Assembly (NCBI GenBank): GCA_019313915.1
Contig: JAFDAJ010000017.1
Coordinates: forward strand, 1 to 45,779
Length of the DNA: 45,779 bases
Source of the DNA: Deltaproteobacteria bacterium
GTDB lineage: Bacteria > Myxococcota_A > Polyangia > Polyangiales > Houyiibacteriaceae
Direction: 5' to 3'
How positions within the stretch are numbered: the stretch's first letter is position 1; every line of letters starts with the position of its first letter. The translations under genes were made by a program, and so were the position numbers. Shown here piece by piece: positions 17,142-25,866 of this stretch. The notes beneath the pieces are model-generated. The model worked only from the letters and a program-made list of their open reading frames with translations. It had not been told where the DNA came from and searched no databases.

Positions 17142-17329
17142 GGGGCACGGCGGAACACGACACGGGGACCCTGCGGACGGGTCGGCTTGCAAAGGTGGCC
17201 GGAGGGGCTTGGAGCCTGAGGCCACGCAAGCCTCGCCTCGGCGCTCGCGCCCAATCGGCGGTGCCTGCTGTCTTGCCGATTGTCACTCGCTACGCCGCTG
17301 GGTCCCCGCATCGCGCTCCGCCGTGCCCC
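17142..17329 (-). mobile_element. MITE-like 188-bp element, copy 2
   Basis: This is the same length as copy 1 (159-346) and runs in the opposite orientation. The termini 17142-17171 and 17300-17329 pair at 26 of 30 positions. The internal stem 17252-17259/17275-17282 (CAATCGGC with GCCGATTG) corresponds to CAATCTGC/GCAGATTG in copy 1, so both sides of one base pair changed together. Seven differences lie in the 128-base interior and four in the termini. It begins 13 bases after the CBS stop. No gene is inside. Confidence 0.8.
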
Positions 17330-17349
17330 TCCATACGTCGCCATCTACG

Positions 17350-17374
17350 AAAAGGGCACAGTCCCCTTTTTCAA
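17350..17374 (+). repeat. REP-like short palindrome, copy b (inverted), possible bidirectional terminator
   Basis: The segment forms a stem of AAAAGGG with CCCTTTT around a 7-base loop and ends in a T5 run (17367-17371), as an intrinsic terminator would. Bases 17359-17374 are the exact reverse complement of 16326-16341. It lies between the convergent CBS and oligopeptidase B genes and could stop transcripts from either. Confidence 0.65.
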
Positions 17375-17432
17375 TGGGGTTAATTCTGCGCACGTCCCAC
17401 AGGTCGCCCCGCCGTACATAGACATCTACGGA

Positions 17433-17551
17433 GGAGAACGGCTCGGGATGGGCAGCACAGCGATTGGGCCGGCGCTTAGTCGTATGTCGACTTGAGGAGC
17501 CGTGGCGACGGGGCGCCCGATCGCGAGCACGCCCGTCGCGAGCCGTTCTCC
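17433..17551. repeat. 119-bp imperfect palindrome
   Basis: Arms 17433-17453 and 17531-17551 pair over 21 positions with two mismatches; the outer 13 (GGAGAACGGCTCG) are perfect. After symmetric 6-base bulges, 17460-17469 pairs with 17515-17524 (one T/G position). The 45-base loop holds a further stem AGTCG/CGACT at 17478-17482/17488-17492. It sits 59 bases past the stop of the oligopeptidase B gene. It may be a second short mobile element type or a large terminator. I see no second copy in the window. Confidence 0.7.
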
Positions 17552-17610
17552 GTGCGTGTCGTTGCCATTTGGCGGGGTGTCGTCTCGCCCCGTGTCCCGG
17601 GGCGCCCGTC

Positions 17611-19725
17611 TTATTGAAGTTGCGTCAGGATGAATGCGTAATCGAGTGCCGTTTCCTTCAAGTAATCGTATCGTCCGGAGGCTCCGCCGTGGCCCGCGTC
17701 CATGTTGATCTTGAAGAGCAGGAGGTTCTCGTCGGTCTTGTGGGCTCGGAGCTTTGCTACGTACTTTGCCGGCTCCCAGTACATCACCTGACTGTCGTTG
17801 AGCGAAGTGCGGACCAGTATTGTTGGGTAGGGATGAGCCTCGATGTTGGTGTATGGGCAGTACGCCTTGATGCGAAAATAAGCATCGCGGTCGTTCGGGT
17901 TTCCCCACTCTTCGTACTCTCCGACCGTAAGCGGGAGGGTGTCGTCAAGCATCGTGTTGAGGACGTCGACGAATGGGACGAGCGAGACGACGGCGCCGAA
18001 GAGGTCGGGGCGCAGGTTGCTGACCGCGCCCATCAGCAGACCGCCCGCACTGCCGCCCTGAATGGCCAGGCGTTTGCTGGATGTGTACTGGTTCGCGACC
18101 AGGTGCTCCGCGACGGTGATGAAGTCCGTGAAGGTGTTGATCTTGTTCTCCATCCGGCCCTGATCGTGCCACGGTTTGCCAAGCTCGCCTCCGCCACGAA
18201 TGTGCGCAACTGCGTAGATCAAGCCGCGATCGAGCAAGCTCACGCGCGCGTGCGAGAAACCCGTCGGGTACGGATAGCCATACGAGCCGTACCCGACGAG
18301 TAACATTGGCGCGGAGCCATCCCTGGGTGTGCCCTTCTTGTAGACCACTGACACGGGAACTCGGGTCCCATCCTGCGCCGTCGCCCAGAGGCGCTCCGAT
18401 TGGTACTCGCCGGGGTCGTAACCACCAAGCACCTCGACCTGCTTGACCAAGCTGCTCACCTTCGACCGAACATCATAGTCGAACACCGAGTCCGGCGTCG
18501 TCAGGGACTCGTACCGATAGCGATAGGCCGCCGCAGAGAACTCTTCGTTGTCACCCGGGTAGAGCGCGTACACCGGCTCATCGATCGCCACTCGATGTGA
18601 ATCGTCGCCCGCAAACTGCGAGACCCGAATGTGCGGAAGACCCGTCTCTCTTTCGAGCAGCACATAGAAACCCTCGAACACGTCCAAGCTTTCGAGCATC
18701 ACCGCGTCACGATGTGCGACGAGCTCTTGCCAGGACGCGGGGCCGGGGTCATCGACCGGTGCCCGGACGATACGAAAATTGCGGCCGCGGTCGTTGGTGC
18801 GGATCAAGAACTCCTCGCCTCGGTGCGCAACGTCGTACTCGTGGTCTTGTCTGCGCTCGGCCACCAATCGCCATGTGCCCGCCGGCTTCGACGCCGGCAG
18901 GAATCCGACTTCGCTGGTCGTGTGGCTGAACGATCCCCGAAAGACGTACTCCCCACTTCGCGAGCGCCACACCGCCACCCGGAAGCGCTCGTCCTCCTCC
19001 TGGTAGATCAGCGCATCCTCTGAGGTCGTGCCGAGTCGGTGCCGTAGGATCTGGTGCGGCCGCTTGGTGTCGTCATCTACGGTGTAAAACAGCGTCTCGC
19101 TGTCGCTTGCCCAGGCCGCCGACTGCACCTTTTCCATTCGCTCGGCAAGCACATCTCCGGACCGAAGGTCTTTGATCTGAAGCGTGTAGTCGCGGAAGCC
19201 TGTCTCATCGAGAGAGAACGCGAGATAGCGGCCATCGGGCGATACCTCGTAGACCCCGAGACCAAGAAACGGCCGGCCTTCGGCGAGCGCATTCATGTCG
19301 AGCAGGACTCGCTCGGTGCTAGCCTTGCCTGGCTCACGCCGACAGTAGCGTCGGTATTGCTTCCCCTCTTCGGTACGGTGGTAGTACTCGAACGCGCCCT
19401 TGCGGTACGGCGCGCTCTGGTCGGTTTCCTTAATGCGCTCGACGATCTCGTCGTACAGCGTTTTCTGAAGGTCCGCCGTGGGCGCCATATGCTCCTCGGC
19501 GTACGCGTTCTCCGCCTCGAGATACCTGGTGACTTCAGGTGCTCCCTTTTCCCGAAGCCAGAAGTAGTCGTCGGCGCGCTTGTCGCCGTGAAGGGTGACG
19601 GGATGAGAGTGCGTACGCGCGACGGGAGGCGGCATGAGGGAGGGGTGGGGTTCGGCAGGGGGTTTGGGGGTGGCGGTGCAGCTTGTCAGTTGCAGCGCAG
19701 CGAAGACAAGAAAGGCCTGGACCAT
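17611..19725 (-). CDS. ptrB: Oligopeptidase B (S9A serine peptidase), lipoprotein form
   Basis: The 704-residue protein cleaves short peptides after basic residues by family. Catalytic residues are Ser559 in QGGSAGGLLMG, Asp644 in TSLNDSQV and His679 in AGHGGASGR; their spacing (85 and 35) equals that of E. coli oligopeptidase B. The N-terminal beta-propeller covers about residues 80-420. Unlike the cytoplasmic E. coli enzyme, this one starts MVQAFLVFAALQLTSC, a lipoprotein leader with LTSC lipobox, so it is probably attached to an envelope membrane. It lies 67 bases downstream of dacB on the same strand; both act on envelope substrates but no functional link is shown. Confidence 0.93.
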   Translation of the reverse strand: MVQAFLVFAALQLTSCTATPKPPAEPHPSLMPPPVARTHSHPVTLHGDKRADDYFWLREKGAPEVTRYLEAENAYAEEHMAPTADLQKTLYDEIVERIKETDQSAPYRKGAFEYYHRTEEGKQYRRYCRREPGKASTERVLLDMNALAEGRPFLGLGVYEVSPDGRYLAFSLDETGFRDYTLQIKDLRSGDVLAERMEKVQSAAWASDSETLFYTVDDDTKRPHQILRHRLGTTSEDALIYQEEDERFRVAVWRSRSGEYVFRGSFSHTTSEVGFLPASKPAGTWRLVAERRQDHEYDVAHRGEEFLIRTNDRGRNFRIVRAPVDDPGPASWQELVAHRDAVMLESLDVFEGFYVLLERETGLPHIRVSQFAGDDSHRVAIDEPVYALYPGDNEEFSAAAYRYRYESLTTPDSVFDYDVRSKVSSLVKQVEVLGGYDPGEYQSERLWATAQDGTRVPVSVVYKKGTPRDGSAPMLLVGYGSYGYPYPTGFSHARVSLLDRGLIYAVAHIRGGGELGKPWHDQGRMENKINTFTDFITVAEHLVANQYTSSKRLAIQGGSAGGLLMGAVSNLRPDLFGAVVSLVPFVDVLNTMLDDTLPLTVGEYEEWGNPNDRDAYFRIKAYCPYTNIEAHPYPTILVRTSLNDSQVMYWEPAKYVAKLRAHKTDENLLLFKINMDAGHGGASGRYDYLKETALDYAFILTQLQ

Positions 19726-19740
19726 CGGGGAGGGTGTAGC

Positions 19741-19788
19741 AGGGACGGAGGCTGTGTCAGGGACAGCGTCAGGGGCGGAGGTAGTGCC
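19741..19788. repeat. Degenerate short repeats between dacB and ptrB
   Basis: Similar 18-base units (agggacggaggctgtgtc at 19741, aggggcggaggtagtgcc at 19771) flank agggacagcgtc. The 11-mer GACAGCGTCAG at 19762-19772 is the reverse complement of the repeated 11-mer at 112-122 and 124-134. It lies in the 67-base gap between the two genes. Confidence 0.5.
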
Positions 19789-19792
19789 AATG

Positions 19793-21232
19793 TCACCGGG
19801 CGGAGGTGGAGTGCACTGCGTAGTTTGCTAGCGCCCTCACGATGTCGTCCGCGAGCTTCTTGGTGTCGCGCTGCTTCCCCGCAATCCCATTTGCCAGGAA
19901 ACTAAACGCCACGGATCGCCCTGGTTCTCCGAACACGTAGCCCGACAGCGCGATCACGTCTCTCAGGGTTCCCGTCTTCGCGCGGACCATTCTTGGGCGC
20001 GGGAGGTCTTCGAGGCGCGACTTCAGCGTTCCATCGGAGCCGGCGACTGCAAGGTGGGCGACGTACTCCGCGCGGATGGCCGGGTCGCGATACGCAGCGA
20101 CCAAGGTTTCCGTCACGTGCCGTGGGGCGACGCGGTTGCCGTCGAAGAGACCGGAGCCGTTTACCATGACGAGGCCCTCGGTGTTGACTCCCTTCTTCAT
20201 GAGCTCCTCACGCACGGCCACCACGCCGCGCGCCGAGGTGCCCGGTGTTTCCGCCTGGGCCCCCATGATCTTCAACAGCATCTCGGCGGTGAAGTTGTCG
20301 CTCCACTTGCCAACGGAATACAGCATCAGACTGAGCGGGCGGGACGGCATGTCGGCAATCAGCGGCTGTGACTCGGTGGGGACGCCGTACTCGAAGGCTA
20401 GCGTGCCGCCGACCCCTGCCTTCTTCAGCGCGCGAACCAAGAGGCTCGCCGCATAGGTTCTCGGGTCCGGCACACGGCGTCGGTAGTAGAGGGTGCGGGC
20501 TTGCTTGGGAATTGCACCGTTGACGACGATGGCAAGGTGACCGTCGTCGGTGAGCTTGTGGTCGATGCGGGGCGTCGGTGGACCGCCCGGGCTGGTCACG
20601 GTGCGGTTGTCGATCCGTACATAGTCGTCCGCGAGCACGCGGACGCGCCCTGGGCCGTCGACTTCGGGGCCCGGGCCGAGGTGGACGACGTAACTGTTGC
20701 GATTCACTGCGAACGCAGAGATGGCTGCGCGGAACGCCGCCGCTTCCTTAGGCTGCTGCTCGAACGCAGGCGGGAGAATCTGCTCGTCGAAGTAGCTGGC
20801 GTCGATCAAGATTCGATCGACGGTATCCACGCCTCGCAGATGCACGGCCTCGGCCAACGCAACCAACCCACCATACCCCAGGCCCGGGTCGCCCGACGCC
20901 CGAACCACCAGTTGAGCTACGCGTCCATTCTCGATCTTGCCCTCGACCTTGGTGCTCGCACGAAACGTGGGTCCCAAACCCCAAAGGGCCGCGGCTGAGG
21001 TGAGAAGCTTCTGGTTGGACGCAGGATTTCGAGGGCGTTCGGGCCGATTGCGGTACAGTTCCGCCGCATCGTGCAAGCGAACGACATGAATTCCGATCCC
21101 ATCGCCGAGGCCGGCCTGCCTGACGAGGTTGGATATTGTTTGCGCAATCGGTTCAGGCCCCTCGGCACGCGCGCCAGGGCTCGCGGCCAGCAGGCCCATG
21201 ATCGCGAAACAAAGAAGCGCTCGGTTCGCCAT
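19793..21232 (-). CDS. dacB: D-alanyl-D-alanine carboxypeptidase/endopeptidase (PBP4 type)
   Basis: The product trims or opens peptidoglycan cross-links in the periplasm. From ATG 21232 it is 479 residues with a signal peptide (MANRALLCFAIMGLLAA, cut after ARA). The penicillin-binding motifs are all present: SNQK (SxxK), SDN in GKWSDNFTAEMLLK, and KTG in RAKTGTLRDVI. The spacing between SxxK and SDN is long, as expected for class C enzymes with inserted domains. GTG 21241 is an alternative start adding three residues. It is divergent from the peptide-binding lipoprotein gene with about 24 bases between starts, so their promoters must overlap or lie in the neighbouring gene. Confidence 0.93.
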   Translation of the reverse strand: MANRALLCFAIMGLLAASPGARAEGPEPIAQTISNLVRQAGLGDGIGIHVVRLHDAAELYRNRPERPRNPASNQKLLTSAAALWGLGPTFRASTKVEGKIENGRVAQLVVRASGDPGLGYGGLVALAEAVHLRGVDTVDRILIDASYFDEQILPPAFEQQPKEAAAFRAAISAFAVNRNSYVVHLGPGPEVDGPGRVRVLADDYVRIDNRTVTSPGGPPTPRIDHKLTDDGHLAIVVNGAIPKQARTLYYRRRVPDPRTYAASLLVRALKKAGVGGTLAFEYGVPTESQPLIADMPSRPLSLMLYSVGKWSDNFTAEMLLKIMGAQAETPGTSARGVVAVREELMKKGVNTEGLVMVNGSGLFDGNRVAPRHVTETLVAAYRDPAIRAEYVAHLAVAGSDGTLKSRLEDLPRPRMVRAKTGTLRDVIALSGYVFGEPGRSVAFSFLANGIAGKQRDTKKLADDIVRALANYAVHSTSAR

Positions 21233-21256
21233 CGTCCGCACCCTAGCAGCGCCTTG

Positions 21257-22753
21257 ATGCTGGTCCTAGTGATCGGCCTTGGCTGCGCCCGGCCTGTCGC
21301 CCGCGACCCGGACGCATTGGTCGTCATGCTCCCACGAGACGCCGAGCAACTCGACCCGCGCTTCGTCGCCGACCCCTACGGCCTGCGTGTCTCACGGCTC
21401 CTCTTCGGCTCCCTGGTGACCATCGACCCCCGGACGCTCGAGGTCATTCCCGATCTCGCGGAATCGGTGAGCGCCTCGAGCCCGACCCGGTTCGAGGTGC
21501 GGCTGCGCGACGGACTGCGCTTCAGTGACGGCAGCCCCCTCGACGCAGAAGACGTAGTCGCCACCTTTCGGGGCATCATTGATCCGAAGCTCCGAAGCCG
21601 CTACGCGCACGCCTATCGAAGGATCGCGGAGATGCGGGTATCCGACCCGCGAACTATCATTTTCATCCTCCGCGAGCCGCATGCGACGTTTCTCACGGAC
21701 CTCGAGATGCCCATCCTGCGGAGTGAAGACGCCTTGCGGCGGGTCGCTACGCCCGACGACCCATTTCCTGTCGGCGCCGGGCCGTACCGCCTGGTCAGAC
21801 GCGAGCCGGGAGTCCTCGAGCTGCGCGCCAACCCCCACTGGCACCGCGGGACACCTACACACCCGAGCCTGCGATTGGTCGTCATCCGCGACGACAACAC
21901 GCGGGCGTTGCGAATGCTAGCCGGCCAGGGCGACGTCGCCATTGCCTCGATCCCCCCGCTTCTTCTTCCAATGTTCCAAGACGACCCGCGCTTCGAAACG
22001 CGCAGCGCCGCAGGGATATCGACGATGTATCTCGGTTTTCAAACCACCTCGCCCAAGCTCGACGACGTCAGGGTGCGGCGCGCAATTGGGCACGCCATCG
22101 ACCGCGAGTTGCTGGTGCGCGCTAAGTACGACGGGCTGGCCCGGGTCACGGACACTTGGATTCCATATGATCATTGGGCGAGCGTGGATACACTGCCGTC
22201 TCACGCATTCGATCCGGACCAGGCTCGGGCGCTGCTCGACGCCGCTGGATTCTCTGATCCTCCTGGACCGGAGCCTCGCATGCGGCTGGTGCTTCGGACG
22301 ACATCAGAACGGTTTCGACAATCGGTCGCACGCGCAATCGCAGCCATGCTTGGAGACGTTGGCATCGAAGTCGATGTGCGGCCCTCGGAAGCGGCGACGC
22401 TGATCTCCGACCTCAATCGCGGCCGCTTCGAGATCACGCTGCTCCAGGTGCCGGAGGTGATCGAGCCACACGTCCTCAGCTGGTTCTTCGATTCGTCGCG
22501 AATCCCCGGCCCGCAGAGCGAGGGCGCGAATCGGTGGCGGTACCACGACGAAGAGCTCGATCGACTTTTCGAGGTTGGAAGAACCCAAGTCGACCGGCAG
22601 CAGCGCCTTGCTGCCTACGAGCGAATCCAGACGATCCTCGCGCGTGACATTCCGGTCCTGCCTCTGTGGCAGCCGGACACGATTGTGGTGGTCCGGCGCG
22701 GTTCGAACCTCGACGTGCCGAGAGACGGGCGCTTCGGGACGCTGGCGTTCTGA
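21257..22753 (+). CDS. Peptide ABC transporter substrate-binding lipoprotein (SBP_bac_5)
   Basis: The 498-residue protein starts MLVLVIGLGCARPV, a short lipoprotein leader (Cys10). The family 5 fold is evident: PRDAEQLDPRFVADPYGLRV..., FEVRLRDGLRFSDGSPLDAEDVVATF, VRRAIGHAIDRELLV and IQTILARDIPVLPLW. It should bind oligopeptides or related ligands outside the inner membrane. No permease or ATPase gene is next to it, so its partner lies elsewhere. It may recycle muropeptides released by the divergent DacB, which is only an inference from position. TTG 21254 is an alternative start; no clear ribosome site is visible for either. Confidence 0.88.
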   Translation: MLVLVIGLGCARPVARDPDALVVMLPRDAEQLDPRFVADPYGLRVSRLLFGSLVTIDPRTLEVIPDLAESVSASSPTRFEVRLRDGLRFSDGSPLDAEDVVATFRGIIDPKLRSRYAHAYRRIAEMRVSDPRTIIFILREPHATFLTDLEMPILRSEDALRRVATPDDPFPVGAGPYRLVRREPGVLELRANPHWHRGTPTHPSLRLVVIRDDNTRALRMLAGQGDVAIASIPPLLLPMFQDDPRFETRSAAGISTMYLGFQTTSPKLDDVRVRRAIGHAIDRELLVRAKYDGLARVTDTWIPYDHWASVDTLPSHAFDPDQARALLDAAGFSDPPGPEPRMRLVLRTTSERFRQSVARAIAAMLGDVGIEVDVRPSEAATLISDLNRGRFEITLLQVPEVIEPHVLSWFFDSSRIPGPQSEGANRWRYHDEELDRLFEVGRTQVDRQQRLAAYERIQTILARDIPVLPLWQPDTIVVVRRGSNLDVPRDGRFGTLAF

Positions 22754-22760
22754 ACACGCG

Positions 22761-24074
22761 GTGGTACCGTTGAGGGTGATCCTAAGGGACCCGGTCCACG
22801 GTTTGATAGCCTTCGAAGGCATGGCGGAGCGGGTGATCCGAGCTCTCCTCGACACCCGAGAAGTGCAGCGTCTCCGGCGCGTTCGGCAACTCGGGCTCGC
22901 TTCGCTCGCGTTCCCGGGAGCCGAGCACACGCGCTTTTCGCATGCGATCGGCACGGCACACGTCATGCAGGGACTTCAGCGCCGCATCGACGCGTGCAGC
23001 GACGAGTTGCCAGCGGACCAGAAACTCGACGACGAGGCGAGGGCGGAGGGGCTCGCGGCGGCGCTCTTGCACGATTTAGGTCACGGGCCTTTCTCTCACC
23101 TGTTCGAGGAGGTGCTGCCGCACGCCAAGCATCACGAACAATGGACGCAAGAGATCTTGCTCGACCCGTCGACCGAGGTGCACCAGGCGCTCGAGTCGTT
23201 TTCGGCGGGCATGGCCGAGCGCGTCACTGGCTTGCTAAGCGGCAACTACCGGCTCGGCTATCTCAGCCAGAGTGTCAGCGGAACGTTGGATGTGGATCGC
23301 GCGGACTACCTCTTGCGCGACAGCCACATGACCGGCGTGCGGTACGGCCTGTACGACCTCGACTGGTTGCTTCAGGCGTTGACCTTTGCCTGCGTGAACG
23401 GCCGATGGGTACTTGCCGTAGAGGGCCGCAAGGGACTGCCACCGGCGGAGAGCTTCTTCCTCGGGCGGCACTTCATGCACCAGCAGGTCTACCACCACAA
23501 AGCCACTCGTGCGGCCGAGGCGCTGGTGCGGGCGATCTTCATGAGGGTGAGCGAGCTCATCTCGGACGGCTCACCCCCTGACCCGCTGCTGCCCGCGTTT
23601 CGAGCGGCCGCTCTTGGTGAGTCGCTATCGCTCGACGAATATCTTCGGATGGACGACGCTGAGCTGCTCACGTGTCTGGGCGCATGGGAGCGTGGAGCCG
23701 ATCCGACACTCGCAGAGCTCAGCAAGCGTCTTCGATCCCGCCGGCTGCCAAAGACGGTTCCGCTCCCGGAGGAGCGGCCCGACCTGTGGGACGAGGCACT
23801 CGCGCGTGCCAAGGAAATCGTCGCAGCAGGAGGGCTCCGACCGGACCTCACGGTCTGGCTCGACATTGCCGAAGACGTCCCCTACAGCGAGCCCACCGAC
23901 GGCAGCAGCGATGGCATGTGGGTGACGCTTCGGCATCAACCTCTGCAGCGCTTGGGCGACGCTTCTTTCCTGCTCGGCGAGCTCCGAAACAAGCGCATCG
24001 AACGCCCCCGCCTGATCTTTCCGGGTGAGTTCCGGGACGAAGTGGTTGCGGCCATGCATCGCGTGCTCGATTGA
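22761..24074 (+). CDS. HD-domain phosphohydrolase (SAMHD1/YdhJ-like)
   Basis: The 437-residue protein opens with RDPVHGLIAFEGMAERVI, typical of dGTPase-like HD proteins. Metal ligands are in HTRFSHAIGTAHV, LLHDLGHGPFSH (HD pair) and DVDRADYLLRDSHMTGVRYG. By family it may hydrolyse dNTPs or another phosphorylated nucleotide; the exact substrate is unknown. The start is uncertain: GTG 22761 is given, but TTG 22770 behind GGTGG gives MRVILRDPVHG and is nearly as good. It begins eight bases after the peptide-binding protein's stop, so cotranscription is likely, although the functions look unrelated. Confidence 0.88.
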   Translation: MVPLRVILRDPVHGLIAFEGMAERVIRALLDTREVQRLRRVRQLGLASLAFPGAEHTRFSHAIGTAHVMQGLQRRIDACSDELPADQKLDDEARAEGLAAALLHDLGHGPFSHLFEEVLPHAKHHEQWTQEILLDPSTEVHQALESFSAGMAERVTGLLSGNYRLGYLSQSVSGTLDVDRADYLLRDSHMTGVRYGLYDLDWLLQALTFACVNGRWVLAVEGRKGLPPAESFFLGRHFMHQQVYHHKATRAAEALVRAIFMRVSELISDGSPPDPLLPAFRAAALGESLSLDEYLRMDDAELLTCLGAWERGADPTLAELSKRLRSRRLPKTVPLPEERPDLWDEALARAKEIVAAGGLRPDLTVWLDIAEDVPYSEPTDGSSDGMWVTLRHQPLQRLGDASFLLGELRNKRIERPRLIFPGEFRDEVVAAMHRVLD

Positions 24075-24135
24075 CGCTCCGGGCACGAGACCGCGATTTG
24101 CGGTAAGGTCAGGGCTAGACGGAACCGGTTGGGGG

Positions 24136-25485
24136 ATGGCCAGGATTCTAATCGTCGATGATCAGGACAACGCGCGCTGCATGCTTTCGGACATGCTGCA
24201 GGCGGAGGGCTATGCGGTCGACCAAGCGGAAGGCGGCGAGTCTGCGTGCATCATGGTTGGCGAGACCAGCTACGACTTGGTCATCACGGACCTGCGGATG
24301 GGAGACGTCGGCGGCCTCGATGTGCTGCAACGCACCCGAGAAGCCTCGCCGCTGACCGAGGTGATCGTCATGACTGCCTTTGGCACGGTAGAAGACGCCG
24401 TCGAAGCCATGCGCCTCGGCGCGCGGGATTTCGTGCAGAAGCCGTTTGTCGAGGACGAGCTGCTCATCAAAGTCGCACGAGCGGCGCGCACACGGCAGAT
24501 TGCGGGCGAGCGGCGTGCCATCGCCGCGGATTTTCGCGAGCGATACAACTTCGGCAACATCATTGGGCAGTCCGCGGAGATCCGCGACATTCTCGGCCGT
24601 ATCGTTCGAATCGCACCCACCGACGCGACGGTTCTGATCACCGGAGAGAGTGGCACCGGCAAAGAACTGGTCGCGCGAGCCATCCATGCCAACTCATTGC
24701 GCGCGGAGCGGCCCTTTGTCTCGATCAACTGCGCAGCGTTGCCCGAAACGCTTCTCGAAAGCGAGCTCTTTGGGCACATGCGTGGCGCATTCACCGGCGC
24801 CGTGCAGACACGTAAGGGCCTCTTCGAGGAAGCCAACGGCGGCACATTCTTCTTCGACGAAATCGCCGACACCCCTCCTTCGCTGCAAGCGAAGCTGCTG
24901 CGCGCGATTCAAGAAGGCGAAATTCGCAGGCTCGGTGATAACAGTTCGATCAACGTCGATGCGCGCATCATTGCGGCGACCAACCAGAATTTGCGCGTGC
25001 TCATCGAAGAAAAGCGCTTCCGCGAGGACCTATACTACCGGCTCAACGTCGCGCGCTTCGAGCTGCCGCCACTTCGGGATCGCAAAGAGGACATTGCGCC
25101 CATCGTCGACAGCTTCCTCGAGAAATACGGCAAGAAGATGTCGCGACAAGCTTCGCTCGGCCCAGGCATCTTGGACTACCTGCTCGGTTACGACTTTCCT
25201 GGGAACATTCGAGAGCTCGAGAACCTGATCGAGCAAGGTGTAGCCTTGGCACAGGACGGCCAAATTCATCTCTCAGACATCGTCCCCAACTCGAACGGCA
25301 ATGGCAACGCCTTGCACCTTGGACGCAAATCGCTCGCAGACATCGTGCGTGAGGTCGAGAGAGACGCCATCGTCCGTGCTCTGCGGCAAGTCGAGGGGAG
25401 CAAAGAGCGCGCCGCCACGCTGCTCGGGCTCAGCCCCACGACGCTGTGGCGCAAGATGAAGCGCCTTCAACTCGAGTGGCCCTAA
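24136..25485 (+). CDS. Sigma-54-dependent response regulator, NtrC family (a)
   Basis: The 449-residue protein has three domains. The receiver (1-120) has ILIVDDQ, phosphoacceptor Asp52 and Lys102. The AAA+ domain (about 140-370) has Walker A GESGTGKE at 170-177, the sigma-54 contact loop GAFTGA at 217-222 and Walker B GGTFFFDE at 235-242. The C-terminal Fis-type helix-turn-helix ends with KERAATLLGLSPTTLWRKMK. With all key residues present it should activate sigma-54 promoters when phosphorylated. No histidine kinase lies in the window, so it is an orphan here. ATG 24136 gives the standard MARILIVDD start. Confidence 0.94.
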   Translation: MARILIVDDQDNARCMLSDMLQAEGYAVDQAEGGESACIMVGETSYDLVITDLRMGDVGGLDVLQRTREASPLTEVIVMTAFGTVEDAVEAMRLGARDFVQKPFVEDELLIKVARAARTRQIAGERRAIAADFRERYNFGNIIGQSAEIRDILGRIVRIAPTDATVLITGESGTGKELVARAIHANSLRAERPFVSINCAALPETLLESELFGHMRGAFTGAVQTRKGLFEEANGGTFFFDEIADTPPSLQAKLLRAIQEGEIRRLGDNSSINVDARIIAATNQNLRVLIEEKRFREDLYYRLNVARFELPPLRDRKEDIAPIVDSFLEKYGKKMSRQASLGPGILDYLLGYDFPGNIRELENLIEQGVALAQDGQIHLSDIVPNSNGNGNALHLGRKSLADIVREVERDAIVRALRQVEGSKERAATLLGLSPTTLWRKMKRLQLEWP

Positions 25486-25521
25486 AGCGGGCAATAGAAC
25501 GGGCAGTCGAGCGAACGTCGG

Positions 25522-25866
25522 CTACTGGGACTGCTCTTCGCGGGCGGCATCGATTCGCCGCTCACGATCGTAGGCGTGCCCGACGATGCCCTGCAGCTGG
25601 TCCGACACCACTTCGGGAACCTGGGAGGCCCCCGCATCTCGATCGGGTGGCTGGGTCACGTCGTGCACCTGCCCGCCGATCTCTTTCGTGATGCGCGTCG
25701 TCGCGGCACTCACCTCGCGGCCGAGCTCCTGCGCCTCCTCGGTGTCAGCGACCCGCATCAGGTGCTGAAAGGCGGACCGCTCGCCGAGCTGAACGAAGAA
25801 GAGGAGGTAGACCAGGAAAGCCACGATGGCGCCCCTCCACATCAGCCTAATCGATCGACGGATCAT
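25522..25866 (-). CDS. Small single-pass membrane protein of unknown function
   Basis: The 114-residue protein has a basic N-terminus, one membrane span (AIVAFLVYLLFFVQLG, about residues 13-28), then a hydrophilic Glu/Arg/Gln-rich helical region to the end (AQELGREVSAATTRITKEI, DRERRIDAAREEQSQ). I do not recognise a family. Its start overlaps the stop of the NtrC-type regulator gene by four bases (ATGA), so translation is probably coupled and it may act in the same pathway. Its stop is 36 bases from that of the other, convergent NtrC-type gene. Confidence 0.65.
   Translation of the reverse strand: MIRRSIRLMWRGAIVAFLVYLLFFVQLGERSAFQHLMRVADTEEAQELGREVSAATTRITKEIGGQVHDVTQPPDRDAGASQVPEVVSDQLQGIVGHAYDRERRIDAAREEQSQ

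Noticed and set aside
16784-17344. A 186-codon minus-strand frame resembling one at 144-755 on the plus strand
   Set aside because: The similarity is produced by the two copies of the 188-bp element; the frames have no ribosome site, run through the CBS and lipoprotein genes and encode Arg/Pro-rich sequence without domains.
24075-24135. GGGCACGAG...TTTGC before the first NtrC-type gene as a sigma-54 promoter
   Set aside because: The GG and GC elements are 16 bases apart; sigma-54 sites need 10.
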